Under the pieces are notes generated by a model, which was given only the letters and a program-made list of their open reading frames with translations, ran no database searches and had not been told where the DNA came from. From an uncultured Clostridia bacterium (GTDB lineage Bacteria > Bacillota > Clostridia > Christensenellales > UBA1242): DNA of 64,000 nt. The number at the start of each line of letters is the position of its first letter. Positions within the stretch are counted from its first letter, which is position 1. Positions 25,550-33,244 of this stretch are shown here, piece after piece. The stretch covers positions 79,473 to 143,472 of the forward strand of contig CANQWK010000001.1 of the NCBI GenBank assembly GCA_947627545.1, given 5' to 3'. Position numbers and translations under genes: made by a program.

Positions 25550-26707
25550 ATGAAGAAAATAAAAATTGCTTTAATATCTTCTTTAATAGTTATAATTTTA
25601 ACTATTCTTGCTATTTTAGGCTTTTACATAGGAGATAACTTTAAAGATATACGTTCTTGGGTACAAAATACTCCTACGGATGTTGAGGTTGAAAATAGCG
25701 AATTAGAGTTAAAATTAAAAAAGCAAGAAACGGAATATAACGAATTAATTTCGTTACGCAATTCCATACAAAAAGAATTAGATAATTTAAAACAAAATGG
25801 AAGAGAAGAAGATACTAATAAAATAATAGAATTGCAAAATCAAATTAATAATTTAAATAGCGAAATATCTACAAAAATAAGTAAAATTTCACGTTTGTAT
25901 GATGTTTTAAATCGAGTTGCAACTGAAATTACAGCGGAAGATTTGGAAGGTTTAACAGAAATATCGAGTTATTTCATGTATAGTAATAAAAATTTAATTT
26001 CGTTAGAAATTCCAGAGGGAGTTACCAAGATTGGAGATTATGCTTTTTATCAATGTAGTAATTTACAGGAACTTAAATTGCCTAATTCTTTAATTTCAAT
26101 AGGTAAAGAAACTTTTAGAACATGCAGTTCACTTAAAGATTTTCAATTTCCTAATAACCTACAAAGTTTAGGAGAAGAAGCATTTAATAATTGTAGAACT
26201 CTAGAAAACGTGGTTTTGCCAAATTCAATAACTAATATAGGAAATAGTTGTTTTAGTTCTTGTGTAAATTTAAAGTCTTTTACATTACCTGATACTATGT
26301 TAGAAATTCCTTTTGGTATAGTGCAAAGTTGTTCTCAATTAACCACGTTCAATTGTTCAAATAATATAACAACTATAGGAACGAATGCTTTTCATTCTTG
26401 TTCAAAACTTGAGAATTTTTATATTCCAAGCACGGTAACACAAGTACAAGCTGGTGCATTTACATTTTGTTCTAAACTTATTTTAACAATAGACTCTGAG
26501 CATGCTTATATTAATTTGGCAGGAACAGGTGCTGATAATTTAGGCGGAATATTTTGTCCTAATTTATACGAAGGTCGAATAGTAAAAGTGTTAAAAACAA
26601 TTGTAGATAATGAAAGTAACGTAAACGAATTTTTAAACAATGCAGGCAAATTTACAAAAACAACAGATGAAGAAAATGATTTATATTACAAATTTGTTTC
26701 AATTTAA
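25550..26707 (+). CDS. Membrane-anchored BspA-type leucine-rich-repeat protein, candidate receptor-binding protein
   Basis: 385 residues: N-terminal membrane span (about 8-29), coiled coil (about 45-120), then six to seven LRR_5/BspA repeats of about 23 residues (pattern LxxLxIPEGVTKIGDYAFYQC). It lies directly upstream of the Zot-type ATPase, the place of the adsorption protein genes in filamentous phages. I infer that it is the host-binding protein at the virion tip. LRR_5 proteins are common adhesins in gut bacteria, so a host-derived origin is plausible. Confidence 0.78.
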   Translation: MKKIKIALISSLIVIILTILAILGFYIGDNFKDIRSWVQNTPTDVEVENSELELKLKKQETEYNELISLRNSIQKELDNLKQNGREEDTNKIIELQNQINNLNSEISTKISKISRLYDVLNRVATEITAEDLEGLTEISSYFMYSNKNLISLEIPEGVTKIGDYAFYQCSNLQELKLPNSLISIGKETFRTCSSLKDFQFPNNLQSLGEEAFNNCRTLENVVLPNSITNIGNSCFSSCVNLKSFTLPDTMLEIPFGIVQSCSQLTTFNCSNNITTIGTNAFHSCSKLENFYIPSTVTQVQAGAFTFCSKLILTIDSEHAYINLAGTGADNLGGIFCPNLYEGRIVKVLKTIVDNESNVNEFLNNAGKFTKTTDEENDLYYKFVSI

Positions 26708-26729
26708 TTTGTTTTATTGAGGTAACAAA

Positions 26730-27557
26730 ATGATAATTCATATATCAGGCAAAACACGAAGAGGCAAAACCTCATTAGCAGTTGCTATGGTTATGGACTA
26801 TTTAACAGGTGTTGATGATGAGAGATATATTAATAGTTGCAATTATATAAAAAACTTACAAAAGCAAGGATACAATGTATCTCTCCCACCTCAACATCAC
26901 ATTGTTAGTGCAAATATTAACATAGAAGATAAATATCCTAATGTTAAGGCCTACAAAGTAAGCGGCTTTAAACTTGGACTACCCTTGCCCGAAGATTTAG
27001 CGAAAGAAGACAAATTTAAAAATGTTCAAACTGAAAGGCTAATCCCCCACGGTGTTTATTTGTTAGACGAATGTGCTAAATACTACAAATACAAAGAACT
27101 GCCACCCTGGGTTTTACGAATGTATGAATTAAGTGGTCAATATTTTCTATTGTTTCTGCTTATATCTCACAGATATATTGGTATAAACAAAGATTTGCGA
27201 GCATTAATTGACAAATTTATCTATGTTGTTGAAAGTATGCACACATATATTGTTAATGGCAAAACCATAAAACAACGCAAATATCGTGAAGACGGTAAAT
27301 TAATAAAAACTGTTTGGACTTATTATGAATTTGAAGATGAGGGAGATTTAGAACAGTTTTTACAAACTACAACAAAAGAAAAATCTAAAATTGGTAAAAA
27401 ATGCACTTATACATTTAATGGAGATATAAAAAGCCATTATGACCCGTATAACTTTAAAAAAGCATTTGAAAACCACCCTAACGATTTTTCTTATTCTTCA
27501 AAAGAAGAAATAGATAATTATTTAGAGCCAAAAACATGGGCTGTTGGAGAAAAATGA
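26730..27557 (+). CDS. Zot-type assembly ATPase (filamentous phage gpI-like)
   Basis: 275 residues. The N-terminus holds the Walker A loop SGKTRRGKTSLAV, and GVYLLDECAKYY is the Walker B strand; FLLFLLISHRYIGINKDLR matches the sensor region of Zot proteins. These ATPases drive extrusion of filamentous virions through the cell envelope and are the hallmark gene of inoviruses. No obvious C-terminal membrane span is visible, which is unusual because gpI normally crosses the membrane; the neighbouring membrane proteins might supply it. Shine-Dalgarno is weak (GAGG). Confidence 0.82.
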   Translation: MIIHISGKTRRGKTSLAVAMVMDYLTGVDDERYINSCNYIKNLQKQGYNVSLPPQHHIVSANINIEDKYPNVKAYKVSGFKLGLPLPEDLAKEDKFKNVQTERLIPHGVYLLDECAKYYKYKELPPWVLRMYELSGQYFLLFLLISHRYIGINKDLRALIDKFIYVVESMHTYIVNGKTIKQRKYREDGKLIKTVWTYYEFEDEGDLEQFLQTTTKEKSKIGKKCTYTFNGDIKSHYDPYNFKKAFENHPNDFSYSSKEEIDNYLEPKTWAVGEK

Positions 27558-27913
27558 TATTTAAACAAGATGACGAAAACATTACCATTATTGATATGAA
27601 TTTTGAAAGCATTGATGAATGCACAGAATATTTTAATAACGAATATGGCAAATTAAAAGTTGTTCTATCCAAAATTGAAGATAAGCGAGAACAAAAAAGA
27701 ATAAAAAAATTTATGTTCAAATATTTGCGTAATCAAATGTTTTCTAATCTTAAATTTTTAGGAATAAAAGATAAAGAAAAATTAAAAGAAAAATTTAAAG
27801 AATTAAAAAATAAAAATAATAATCAATCCAACAATCAAAAAATAAAACCTGAAATTACAGGTCCTGCAATTACAGGGCAAATTGAAAGTGGTAATGGTGG
27901 TTTACCAACATAA
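27554..27913 (+). CDS. Small charged protein overlapping the Zot gene, 119 aa
   Basis: ATG 27554 overlaps the Zot stop (ATGA) and has GGAG four bases before it, indicating translational coupling. The first 55 residues are acidic, the middle is Lys-rich and helical, and the tail is Gly/Thr/Pro-rich (PEITGPAITG). Function unknown; coupling suggests a partner of the ATPase. Confidence 0.7.
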   Translation: MIFKQDDENITIIDMNFESIDECTEYFNNEYGKLKVVLSKIEDKREQKRIKKFMFKYLRNQMFSNLKFLGIKDKEKLKEKFKELKNKNNNQSNNQKIKPEITGPAITGQIESGNGGLPT

Positions 27914-27915
27914 TT

Positions 27916-28019
27916 TAAATCAAAATGCTTACGAATGAATATAAAAATTTGCCTTTGTCTAATTTGTAATACAAATAGACTAGGCAAATTTATAGAAACG
28001 ATGAAGCATTTTGATTTAA
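27916..28019. other. Long extended hairpin, candidate phage origin or packaging signal
   Basis: A perfect 15-bp outer stem pairs 27916-27930 with 28004-28018 (TAAATCAAAATGCTT and its complement). Inside lies a second hairpin (27947-27992) with arms AAATTTGCC / GGCAAATTT and further inner pairs GTCTA/TAGAC and ATTTG/CAAAT. No T-run follows. The region is noncoding and separates the structural genes from the following small genes, like the intergenic region of filamentous phages. Confidence 0.6.
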
Positions 28020-28046
28020 TAAGGTAATGAAAATTGACCTTATATT

Positions 28047-28066
28047 AGCCGCAACTTGTTGCGGCT
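28047..28066. other. Strong 8-bp hairpin in the same noncoding region
   Basis: AGCCGCAA CTTG TTGCGGCT, a GC-rich stem unusual for this genome. It is followed by TAGGT/ACCTA pairing (28079-28093) before the ribosome binding site AAAGGAG of the 28116 gene. Confidence 0.6.
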
Positions 28067-28115
28067 ATTGGCTGATTTAGGTATTTAACCTACACACAAT
28101 AAGAAAGGAGAAACA

Positions 28116-28331
28116 ATGAACGAAGAACAAACAATTCATTTAATGAAACAAATGGATAAGTCCATGATAATTCAATCTTACATAAAATTAAGCCGTGAAT
28201 ATGAAGAATTTTTGGCTAACCATAAACAACTTATAACAATTAAAAATAATAAAATTACTGAACTTGAAAAAAAGATTGCTGAACTTTACGAACTGTTAAA
28301 AAAACTCCAACTACAAGGAGAGCAATGTTAG
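28116..28331 (+). CDS. Small coiled-coil protein, 71 aa
   Basis: AAAGGAG precedes the ATG. Almost entirely one charged helix with heptad leucines (ITELEKKIAELYELLKKLQL). First gene after the noncoding hairpins. Function unknown. Confidence 0.65.
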   Translation: MNEEQTIHLMKQMDKSMIIQSYIKLSREYEEFLANHKQLITIKNNKITELEKKIAELYELLKKLQLQGEQC

Positions 28332-28495
28332 ATATAATTTTGCTATCACTATTGATAGTTACAAGCAATTTAGCAACAGTAGTGTTTATTTGCAAAGGAA
28401 TTATTGAAAAAGACAAAAATTTTTATCTATATGCACTTCCAACGGCATTTACAACACTTGTTTCAATTGTTGGGCTAATAAAATTATTTATTTAA
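28325..28495 (+). CDS. Small two-span membrane protein, 56 aa
   Basis: AAGGAG lies four bases before ATG 28325, and the gene overlaps the previous one by seven bases. Two hydrophobic segments (IILLSLLIVTSNLATVVF and the C-terminal TAFTTLVSIVGLIKLFI) are separated by a charged turn. Coiled-coil plus small membrane protein pairs in phages can be spanin- or holin-like, but nothing here proves that. Confidence 0.6.
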   Translation: MLDIILLSLLIVTSNLATVVFICKGIIEKDKNFYLYALPTAFTTLVSIVGLIKLFI

Positions 28496-28509
28496 TAAAG
28501 GAGTGAAAA

Positions 28510-29142
28510 ATGAAAGAGAAAATTAAGGTAGATTGCAAAAATTGCATATTCTATGAACAAAAAATCAAAGAAAAAAACCAACGCATAGCGGAACTTGAAG
28601 AAGAAAATTCAAAAATGAAAAAAAAGTTGGAGAACCCACACGATGTTTGGGTTGAAAATAACACATTGACTGAAATAAATAATTGGCAAAATGGCGAAAT
28701 TTCCAGGTTACACGAACAGTTGAAAAATGCTATTGTGCCTAAATTAAGAGAAGGAAATATGTATTATGCTGTTTGCAAACTATCTGCAACAAAAGAATGC
28801 CCCGTATGCAAAGGACTATATGAAAAAGAAATAGAACAAGGGAATTTTGTTGGCATGATGAAATGTTCTAATTGTAATAACGGTAAAGTGAAAGAATGTG
28901 AATACTGTATTATCCCTATAACGATTGAATCAGCCACATATTATTCAAATGGAGAAACTTGCAATGCTACGGTAAACCTAGACGAGTCAATCATAAAAGA
29001 AAAATGTACACTATCAGAAATTGGCGGTGGAGTTTGCTATGGTTATGATTGGTTCGAAGAGTGGGGTTTTCATGTCAACCACGAAAATATGATTTTTCCA
29101 ACCAAAGCCGAAGCACAAAAATATTTGGAGGAACACAAATGA
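28510..29142 (+). CDS. Coiled-coil zinc-finger phage protein, 210 aa
   Basis: AAAGGAG precedes the ATG. CKNC near the N-terminus, a coiled coil (residues about 15-45), then DnaJ-like zinc-binding pairs (CPVCKG, CSNCNNG, CEYC). Similar small zinc proteins are frequent in Firmicutes phages. Function unknown. Overlaps the next gene by four bases. Confidence 0.7.
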   Translation: MKEKIKVDCKNCIFYEQKIKEKNQRIAELEEENSKMKKKLENPHDVWVENNTLTEINNWQNGEISRLHEQLKNAIVPKLREGNMYYAVCKLSATKECPVCKGLYEKEIEQGNFVGMMKCSNCNNGKVKECEYCIIPITIESATYYSNGETCNATVNLDESIIKEKCTLSEIGGGVCYGYDWFEEWGFHVNHENMIFPTKAEAQKYLEEHK

Positions 29143-29498
29143 ACAAAGAAAGTTTGATTTTGGGTAAACCATTGACAAATAAACGCAAGTGGCTTGCTAA
29201 ATTAAAAGCCAAATGGACATTATATTTAGATGATGATTTAGGGTTTTTTATAAATGAAAAACCAATATCAGAAAATGCAAGTGATAAAATTAAAAAAAAT
29301 CAAATTCTATGCCTTTATTTTGATGATGATTATATAGAAGGTTGCGAAATTGTTGGGAAAACATTAAAAACAGGAAAGTGTAAAATTGGTTGGAAAACAT
29401 TGCAAGAATCGATAGAAGATGAGAATTTTGATATATTGGAATTTACTGAGCAATGCAAAAAACTATATTTGGAGGAATTATGCAAAACGAAACAATAA
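29139..29498 (+). CDS. Small prophage protein, 119 aa
   Basis: The start is ATG 29139 because GGAGG lies seven bases upstream, although the frame is open from 29049. Acidic, soluble, with a repeated FDDD-type strand pattern. No family recognised. Overlaps its neighbours on both sides, typical of coupled phage genes. Confidence 0.65.
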   Translation: MNKESLILGKPLTNKRKWLAKLKAKWTLYLDDDLGFFINEKPISENASDKIKKNQILCLYFDDDYIEGCEIVGKTLKTGKCKIGWKTLQESIEDENFDILEFTEQCKKLYLEELCKTKQ

Positions 29499-29857
29499 AA
29501 CATTATGTATGCCTTCATTTAGGCATTTTATGTCAAAATGACATAGAAACTTATGTAACTCAATGGCTAGATGAAAAATTTGATTTAGACTTTATGGTAA
29601 GTGTTGCAGATTTTTGTTTTATCAATAGAATAACCGAGATTAAAACATTCAATGATATATTGGAAGAGCTACACAAAAGCAATATTTTAACAAAAGATGA
29701 TTTTTTGAGAAATTGCAAAGATTTATCTTTTCTATCAAAATATAGGACCAAAACCATTGCAAAAAAAGAAACAACTAAAAATGAATTTCTACATAATCAA
29801 TATAGTTCAGAACAAATTGCAGGGATAATGACAAACTTAGATGAGGTTGAGGTGTAA
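29480..29857 (+). CDS. Small prophage protein, 125 aa
   Basis: ATG 29480 follows GGAGG by four bases; an in-frame ATG at 29453 has no ribosome binding site. Soluble and helical, with cysteines scattered in the first 50 residues. No family recognised. The stop overlaps the next start (ATGA). Confidence 0.65.
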   Translation: MQNETIKHYVCLHLGILCQNDIETYVTQWLDEKFDLDFMVSVADFCFINRITEIKTFNDILEELHKSNILTKDDFLRNCKDLSFLSKYRTKTIAKKETTKNEFLHNQYSSEQIAGIMTNLDEVEV

Positions 29858-30153
29858 TGAAAATAGCAAATAACATTAAATTAACAATGATTTGCATCTG
29901 TGCAGTAATATTTTCAATTATTAGTTATGCCCTATTGCCTTTAACTATTGATATTTTGGCAGGTAAAGATTTATTAACATTGTTTGTTGGCTTTATAATT
30001 GTTCCATTGGGCATTTGCTTTTATTTAAGCGGTGTTTTTTTCTCACTTTCATTAATAGTGTCAGGCATATTCAATAAAACTAAAATTTGGTGGATTTTAG
30101 GCATTATATTGGTTATTGCAAATATAGGTGCAATTATTTTTGCTTTTATTTAA
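29857..30153 (+). CDS. Membrane protein with three spans, 98 aa
   Basis: ATG overlaps the previous stop. Three hydrophobic segments fill the protein, with short charged turns (AGKDLL, FNKTKIWW). Function unknown. Confidence 0.65.
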   Translation: MKIANNIKLTMICICAVIFSIISYALLPLTIDILAGKDLLTLFVGFIIVPLGICFYLSGVFFSLSLIVSGIFNKTKIWWILGIILVIANIGAIIFAFI

Positions 30154-30257
30154 AAATTTTATAAATTTTGTAAAAAATAACAAAAAAATTAAAAAAATGT
30201 GAAATTTCATATAAAAAAATTAACTTTTTAAAAAATTTTTACAATTTAGGAGAAAAT

Positions 30258-30914
30258 TTGAAAACTAATAACGAGTCAATAAAACGAGATATTTTCAAAT
30301 TAGATTTAATTAAAGATGCTGAACTAATTGGTCCTTATGGAATGCCTCTTTTAAAAGGTATACAAATTGATGAAGAAGTTAAAATGCTTCCTTTTAATTA
30401 TATTTTTTCAACTAACCACCCTAATTTAGTTTATTTGCATTTTTATTTAGATGACTATCAATTTGAAAGAATTTGGAACTACCCTAACTATTACGCAAAA
30501 ATTTTACCTTATTTCAAAGGAGTTGTTGCCCCTGATTTCAGTTTATACATTGGGCTTCCAAAAATTTTGCAAATATGGAATTGTTATCGTTCAAGAGTTC
30601 TAGCATATTTTTGGCAATCATTAGGAATTTCAGTTATACCAAATGCAACATGGTCAGATGAGGAAAGTTTTAATTGGTGCTTTGATGGTTTGCCAACAAA
30701 TTCGGCTATTGCTGTAAGTTCCTTAGGCTGTATGAATAACAGCGAATCCATTTTGAACTTTTGTAAAGGTTTTAAAGAAATGGATAAAAGGCTACACCCC
30801 ACAAAAATATTTTTCTATGGAATTGTGCCTGAGAGCCTAAAAGATGACAATAGAATAGTGCATATAGAAACCTTTACACAAATAAAATTTAACTTTGAGG
30901 AGGAAAACGTTTAA
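30258..30914 (+). CDS. DUF4417-family protein
   Basis: TTG 30258 is the start, set by AGGAG seven bases upstream. The 218-residue product matches the DUF4417 pattern: YAKILPYFKGVVAPDFSLY, LPKILQIWNCYRSR, LGISVIPNATWSDEESF, DGLPTNSAIAVSSLG. DUF4417 proteins occur in phages and mobile elements of Firmicutes; their activity is unknown. Coupled to the next gene. Confidence 0.8.
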   Translation: MKTNNESIKRDIFKLDLIKDAELIGPYGMPLLKGIQIDEEVKMLPFNYIFSTNHPNLVYLHFYLDDYQFERIWNYPNYYAKILPYFKGVVAPDFSLYIGLPKILQIWNCYRSRVLAYFWQSLGISVIPNATWSDEESFNWCFDGLPTNSAIAVSSLGCMNNSESILNFCKGFKEMDKRLHPTKIFFYGIVPESLKDDNRIVHIETFTQIKFNFEEENV

Positions 30915-31777
30915 TGGGCGGAAGAGGTAGTTTATATTTAAATTTCTATAACCCAAACCATAATAGTATGCCTAATTTAGACATAGCAAATATTATATCT
31001 ACGCAAGACCAAGATAAAGATACTTTAAAAGAATATAACGGAAAAACTGAAAAATTGCGCAATAAAAAAATTTTTATCAAAGAATCAACCGATTTAATTC
31101 CAGAAAATATTTTTAAACCAAACATAAACAAAATTGACCATTTAACTAGAAAATATTTAGATTCTACGCAAATTTTAAAAAACCAAAACAAACAAATGTC
31201 TATAAGGTCAATAAAATTAAATAATTTAACAACAGCTTGTTATATTTCAAACAATCACAATTTAAATAATTTACAAATTATTTTAAATGACAAAATTAAA
31301 CACACAAAAAAATCTTCACTCGAAACCAATGTTCAAAAAATTATAGATAGAGGTTATTGGGTTAAAACTGATAAAAAAGAATTGGTTAACCAAGCAATAA
31401 CACACGAATTTGGTCATCATATTCAACGAGTACTAATGGAATTAGACAAAACAACTTCTAGCGGTCGAGAAAGATATAATAACTATTTAGAAGATGTAAA
31501 AAAAGCCAAAACAAAAAGTCAAATCAAAAACTTAGGAAATAAGTTTTTTGAAGATTATGCAACAGAATATTTTAAAGCAATTCAAAGAATTGAACGAAAA
31601 GAATTTAATCATATAACTACACACGATGAATTAAGTGGTTATAGTACAGAAAGTAATTCAGAAGCATTTGCGGAACTATTTGCAAAAGCAAATTGCACTA
31701 AGGATAAAGACACACTATCAAAGTCAATGGATTTATTTTTAAGTAAAAAAATGAAAGTTGCAGCAAGAAGTAATTAA
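30914..31777 (+). CDS. Putative zinc metallopeptidase, phage type (MGGRGS start)
   Basis: GAGGAGG precedes ATG 30914, which overlaps the DUF4417 stop. The 287-residue protein begins MGGRGS, as do many phage minor-structural or toxin-like proteins. THEFGHHIQ is an HExxH zinc-metallopeptidase motif, and SEAFAELFA supplies a likely third ligand (Glu). The rest is Lys/Asn-rich. A role in virion maturation, entry or host interference is possible; the substrate is unknown. Confidence 0.75.
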   Translation: MGGRGSLYLNFYNPNHNSMPNLDIANIISTQDQDKDTLKEYNGKTEKLRNKKIFIKESTDLIPENIFKPNINKIDHLTRKYLDSTQILKNQNKQMSIRSIKLNNLTTACYISNNHNLNNLQIILNDKIKHTKKSSLETNVQKIIDRGYWVKTDKKELVNQAITHEFGHHIQRVLMELDKTTSSGRERYNNYLEDVKKAKTKSQIKNLGNKFFEDYATEYFKAIQRIERKEFNHITTHDELSGYSTESNSEAFAELFAKANCTKDKDTLSKSMDLFLSKKMKVAARSN

Positions 31778-31780
31778 ACA

Positions 31781-31808
31781 TTGACAAATAAAAAATATTT
31801 GATATAAT
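31781..31808 (+). promoter_or_regulatory. Consensus promoter TTGACA-N16-TATAAT
   Basis: -35 at 31781-31786 and -10 at 31803-31808, immediately before the last prophage gene, which can therefore be expressed independently of the phage operon, including in the lysogen. Confidence 0.8.
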
Positions 31809-31825
31809 AAAAAAAGGAGTTAATT

Positions 31826-32119
31826 ATGTTATTAGATATGCCCTATTTTATGGAAAATAAAGATTGGTTTTATCGTATTAAAAATGAAGAAACAGGAACT
31901 TATAAATATTTTTTAACAGTTTTAGGCAAAAGTATTCCAGAAGTTGTTAAAAGTTATGAAGAACATCAAAAACAACTAAATGAGCCTGATATGGTTTTTA
32001 TTTACAATTCACTTAAAGATGCAGAAGAATCAATACGCAATGATTTAAAAGCAAAGGGATTAGCTGAAAATGAAATTGAAAAACAAGTAAGTGAATGGAA
32101 AGAAAGAATTAGTAAATAA
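31826..32119 (+). CDS. Prophage-end cargo protein with its own promoter, 97 aa
   Basis: AAGGAG precedes the ATG and a consensus promoter lies just upstream. Soluble, acidic, helical in the second half (EKQVSEWKERISK). Position at the attR end with a private promoter is typical of lysogenic conversion or defence genes. No family recognised. Confidence 0.7.
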   Translation: MLLDMPYFMENKDWFYRIKNEETGTYKYFLTVLGKSIPEVVKSYEEHQKQLNEPDMVFIYNSLKDAEESIRNDLKAKGLAENEIEKQVSEWKERISK

Positions 32120-32121
32120 AA

Positions 32122-32142
32122 AAACTAGCATTTTGCTAGTTT
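32122..32142 (+). terminator. Hairpin after the last prophage gene
   Basis: Nine-bp stem AAACTAGCA/TGCTAGTTT with a 3-base loop. The downstream T-run is short, so termination may be partial. Confidence 0.6.
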
Positions 32143-32182
32143 AAAAAATCAAAAAATGTTCCTTGAATTTTTGTTAAATTTT

Positions 32183-32205
32183 GAGTAGAATTTGAGTAGA
32201 ATTTT
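32183..32205. promoter_or_regulatory. Putative integrase arm-type sites, right end
   Basis: Identical over 23 bp to 17694-17716 (two GAGTAGAATTT units) and in the same orientation, though here it is noncoding. This argues that the repeat is a protein-binding site and not only integrase codons. Confidence 0.65.
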
Positions 32206-32250
32206 TTGCAATATATCTATTTTATAGGTGGTTTTTGAGTGTTGAGTTAT

Positions 32251-32277
32251 GGTGCAACTCCCCTCATCTCCACCAAA
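32251..32277. repeat. attR core, 27-bp direct repeat
   Basis: Exact copy of the ssrA 3' end (17591-17617). The flanking bases differ on both sides, which fixes the repeat length. Confidence 0.92.
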
Positions 32278-32282
32278 CAAAA

Positions 32283-32304
32283 AAAGCAGTCGTACGGCTG
32301 CTTT
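32283..32304 (-). terminator. Terminator of the DUF1848 operon
   Basis: Read leftward: AAAGCAG-CCGTACGA-CTGCTTT followed by a T-run. The TAA stop of the gene (32303) lies in the stem. Confidence 0.75.
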
Positions 32305-33244
32305 ATTTATATTCAAATTCTAAGTCGGTTTTGCGGAGGTAGATTTCGCCTTGTGGAATATCTAGCATAGACTTTGGCGTGGATTTGCGCGCATAGCAAT
32401 AGTTACAGTTGTGGCGGCAGGTATCGTATCTACCAATATCAATTGCTGGCATGCAACCGCAATATTTACGCTGGCCATCAATTTTGTTGTTTTTGCGTTT
32501 TACAATTATACCGTCATTTTTAAATTTTTCAGTTAAAAGTTGTTCAAAAATCTCGCCATCTATGCACTTGCTTGGCAAAATATTGTATTTACTCCAATCT
32601 CCACTTTCCGCGCATGCTTCAATTTGTATGCCATTTTTGCTTGCAATTTGCGAAAATTTTGCTAAAATTTCATGTTTTTGTGTTAAATTTGGTGCAAAAA
32701 CGGTTTTTGAACAGCCTTTATAACTTTCAATTACAAAACTTATTTTGCAATGTTTTGTATAATTTTTTAGTTGCTCGCATAAATATGTAAATTGTTTGAT
32801 GTGCCAATTTACATCAATTCCATCCGTCAACAGAATTGGGTCATAACGCCAAATTACAGGGCAAAATTTTGTTAATTCTTTAAAAGTTTCGATTCGCTCA
32901 TTTAGTGTTGGCAATCCGCCTTCAATATTTTGCGGATAAGCGTTTAAGGTGAACAAAAAATAATATTTATAATCTTTAAGTTTGCTGAGTTTATTTAACA
33001 TCGGTTTTGGATTTTTTGACCAAAACACAATGCCCTCAACATTGCCTTCTGTTTCAATTTTTTTATCGCCCAACAAATTGTATTCCACGCTTTTAATTTT
33101 TAGTGGTTTTAGTTCAATTTTTGCAATTTTGCTTGGGTTGATTGGATTAGGCACAAGCACAAATCCGTCTGTCAACCTATCAAAAAACCAATCGCTATAA
33201 AACGCTGGTATATCTGTTCGCCTAGAAACGCTTAAAATCATCAT
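32303..33244 (-). CDS. DUF1848 protein with C-terminal radical-SAM-like cysteine motif
   Basis: 313 residues. SVSRRTDIPAFYSDWF at the N-terminus and the C-terminal CGCMPAIDIGRYDTC RHNCNYCYAR are the DUF1848 signature. The CxxxCxxC stretch is like that of radical SAM enzymes but lies at the C-terminal end, and a YWR-type barrel (WRYDPILLTDG) is present. Reaction unknown. GGAG precedes two possible ATGs (33244, 33241), and the gene overlaps the upstream methyltransferase-like gene by four bases, so the two form an operon. Probably cargo outside attR. Confidence 0.85.
   Translation of the reverse strand: MMILSVSRRTDIPAFYSDWFFDRLTDGFVLVPNPINPSKIAKIELKPLKIKSVEYNLLGDKKIETEGNVEGIVFWSKNPKPMLNKLSKLKDYKYYFLFTLNAYPQNIEGGLPTLNERIETFKELTKFCPVIWRYDPILLTDGIDVNWHIKQFTYLCEQLKNYTKHCKISFVIESYKGCSKTVFAPNLTQKHEILAKFSQIASKNGIQIEACAESGDWSKYNILPSKCIDGEIFEQLLTEKFKNDGIIVKRKNNKIDGQRKYCGCMPAIDIGRYDTCRHNCNYCYARKSTPKSMLDIPQGEIYLRKTDLEFEYK

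Larger units (their letters stand above)
17591..32277. mobile_element. Inovirus-like (filamentous phage) prophage integrated in ssrA
   Basis: A 14.7-kb insertion bounded by 27-bp direct repeats (17591-17617 and 32251-32277), the left one being the ssrA 3' end. It carries a tyrosine integrase and a repressor read leftward, and about eighteen genes read rightward: a DUF6291-type protein, two tiny membrane proteins, three anchored secreted proteins and a Zot-type ATPase, the order typical of filamentous-phage structural modules (coat, adsorption, assembly). There are no capsid, portal, terminase, tail, relaxase or type IV secretion genes. No rolling-circle initiator is recognisable, so the inovirus reading rests on the Zot gene and the gene order. 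Confidence 0.8.

Noticed and set aside
17591..32277. Interpretation as an integrative conjugative element
   Set aside because: No relaxase, coupling protein or type IV secretion gene is present; the only ATPase is Zot-type and the small membrane proteins fit a filamentous phage better.
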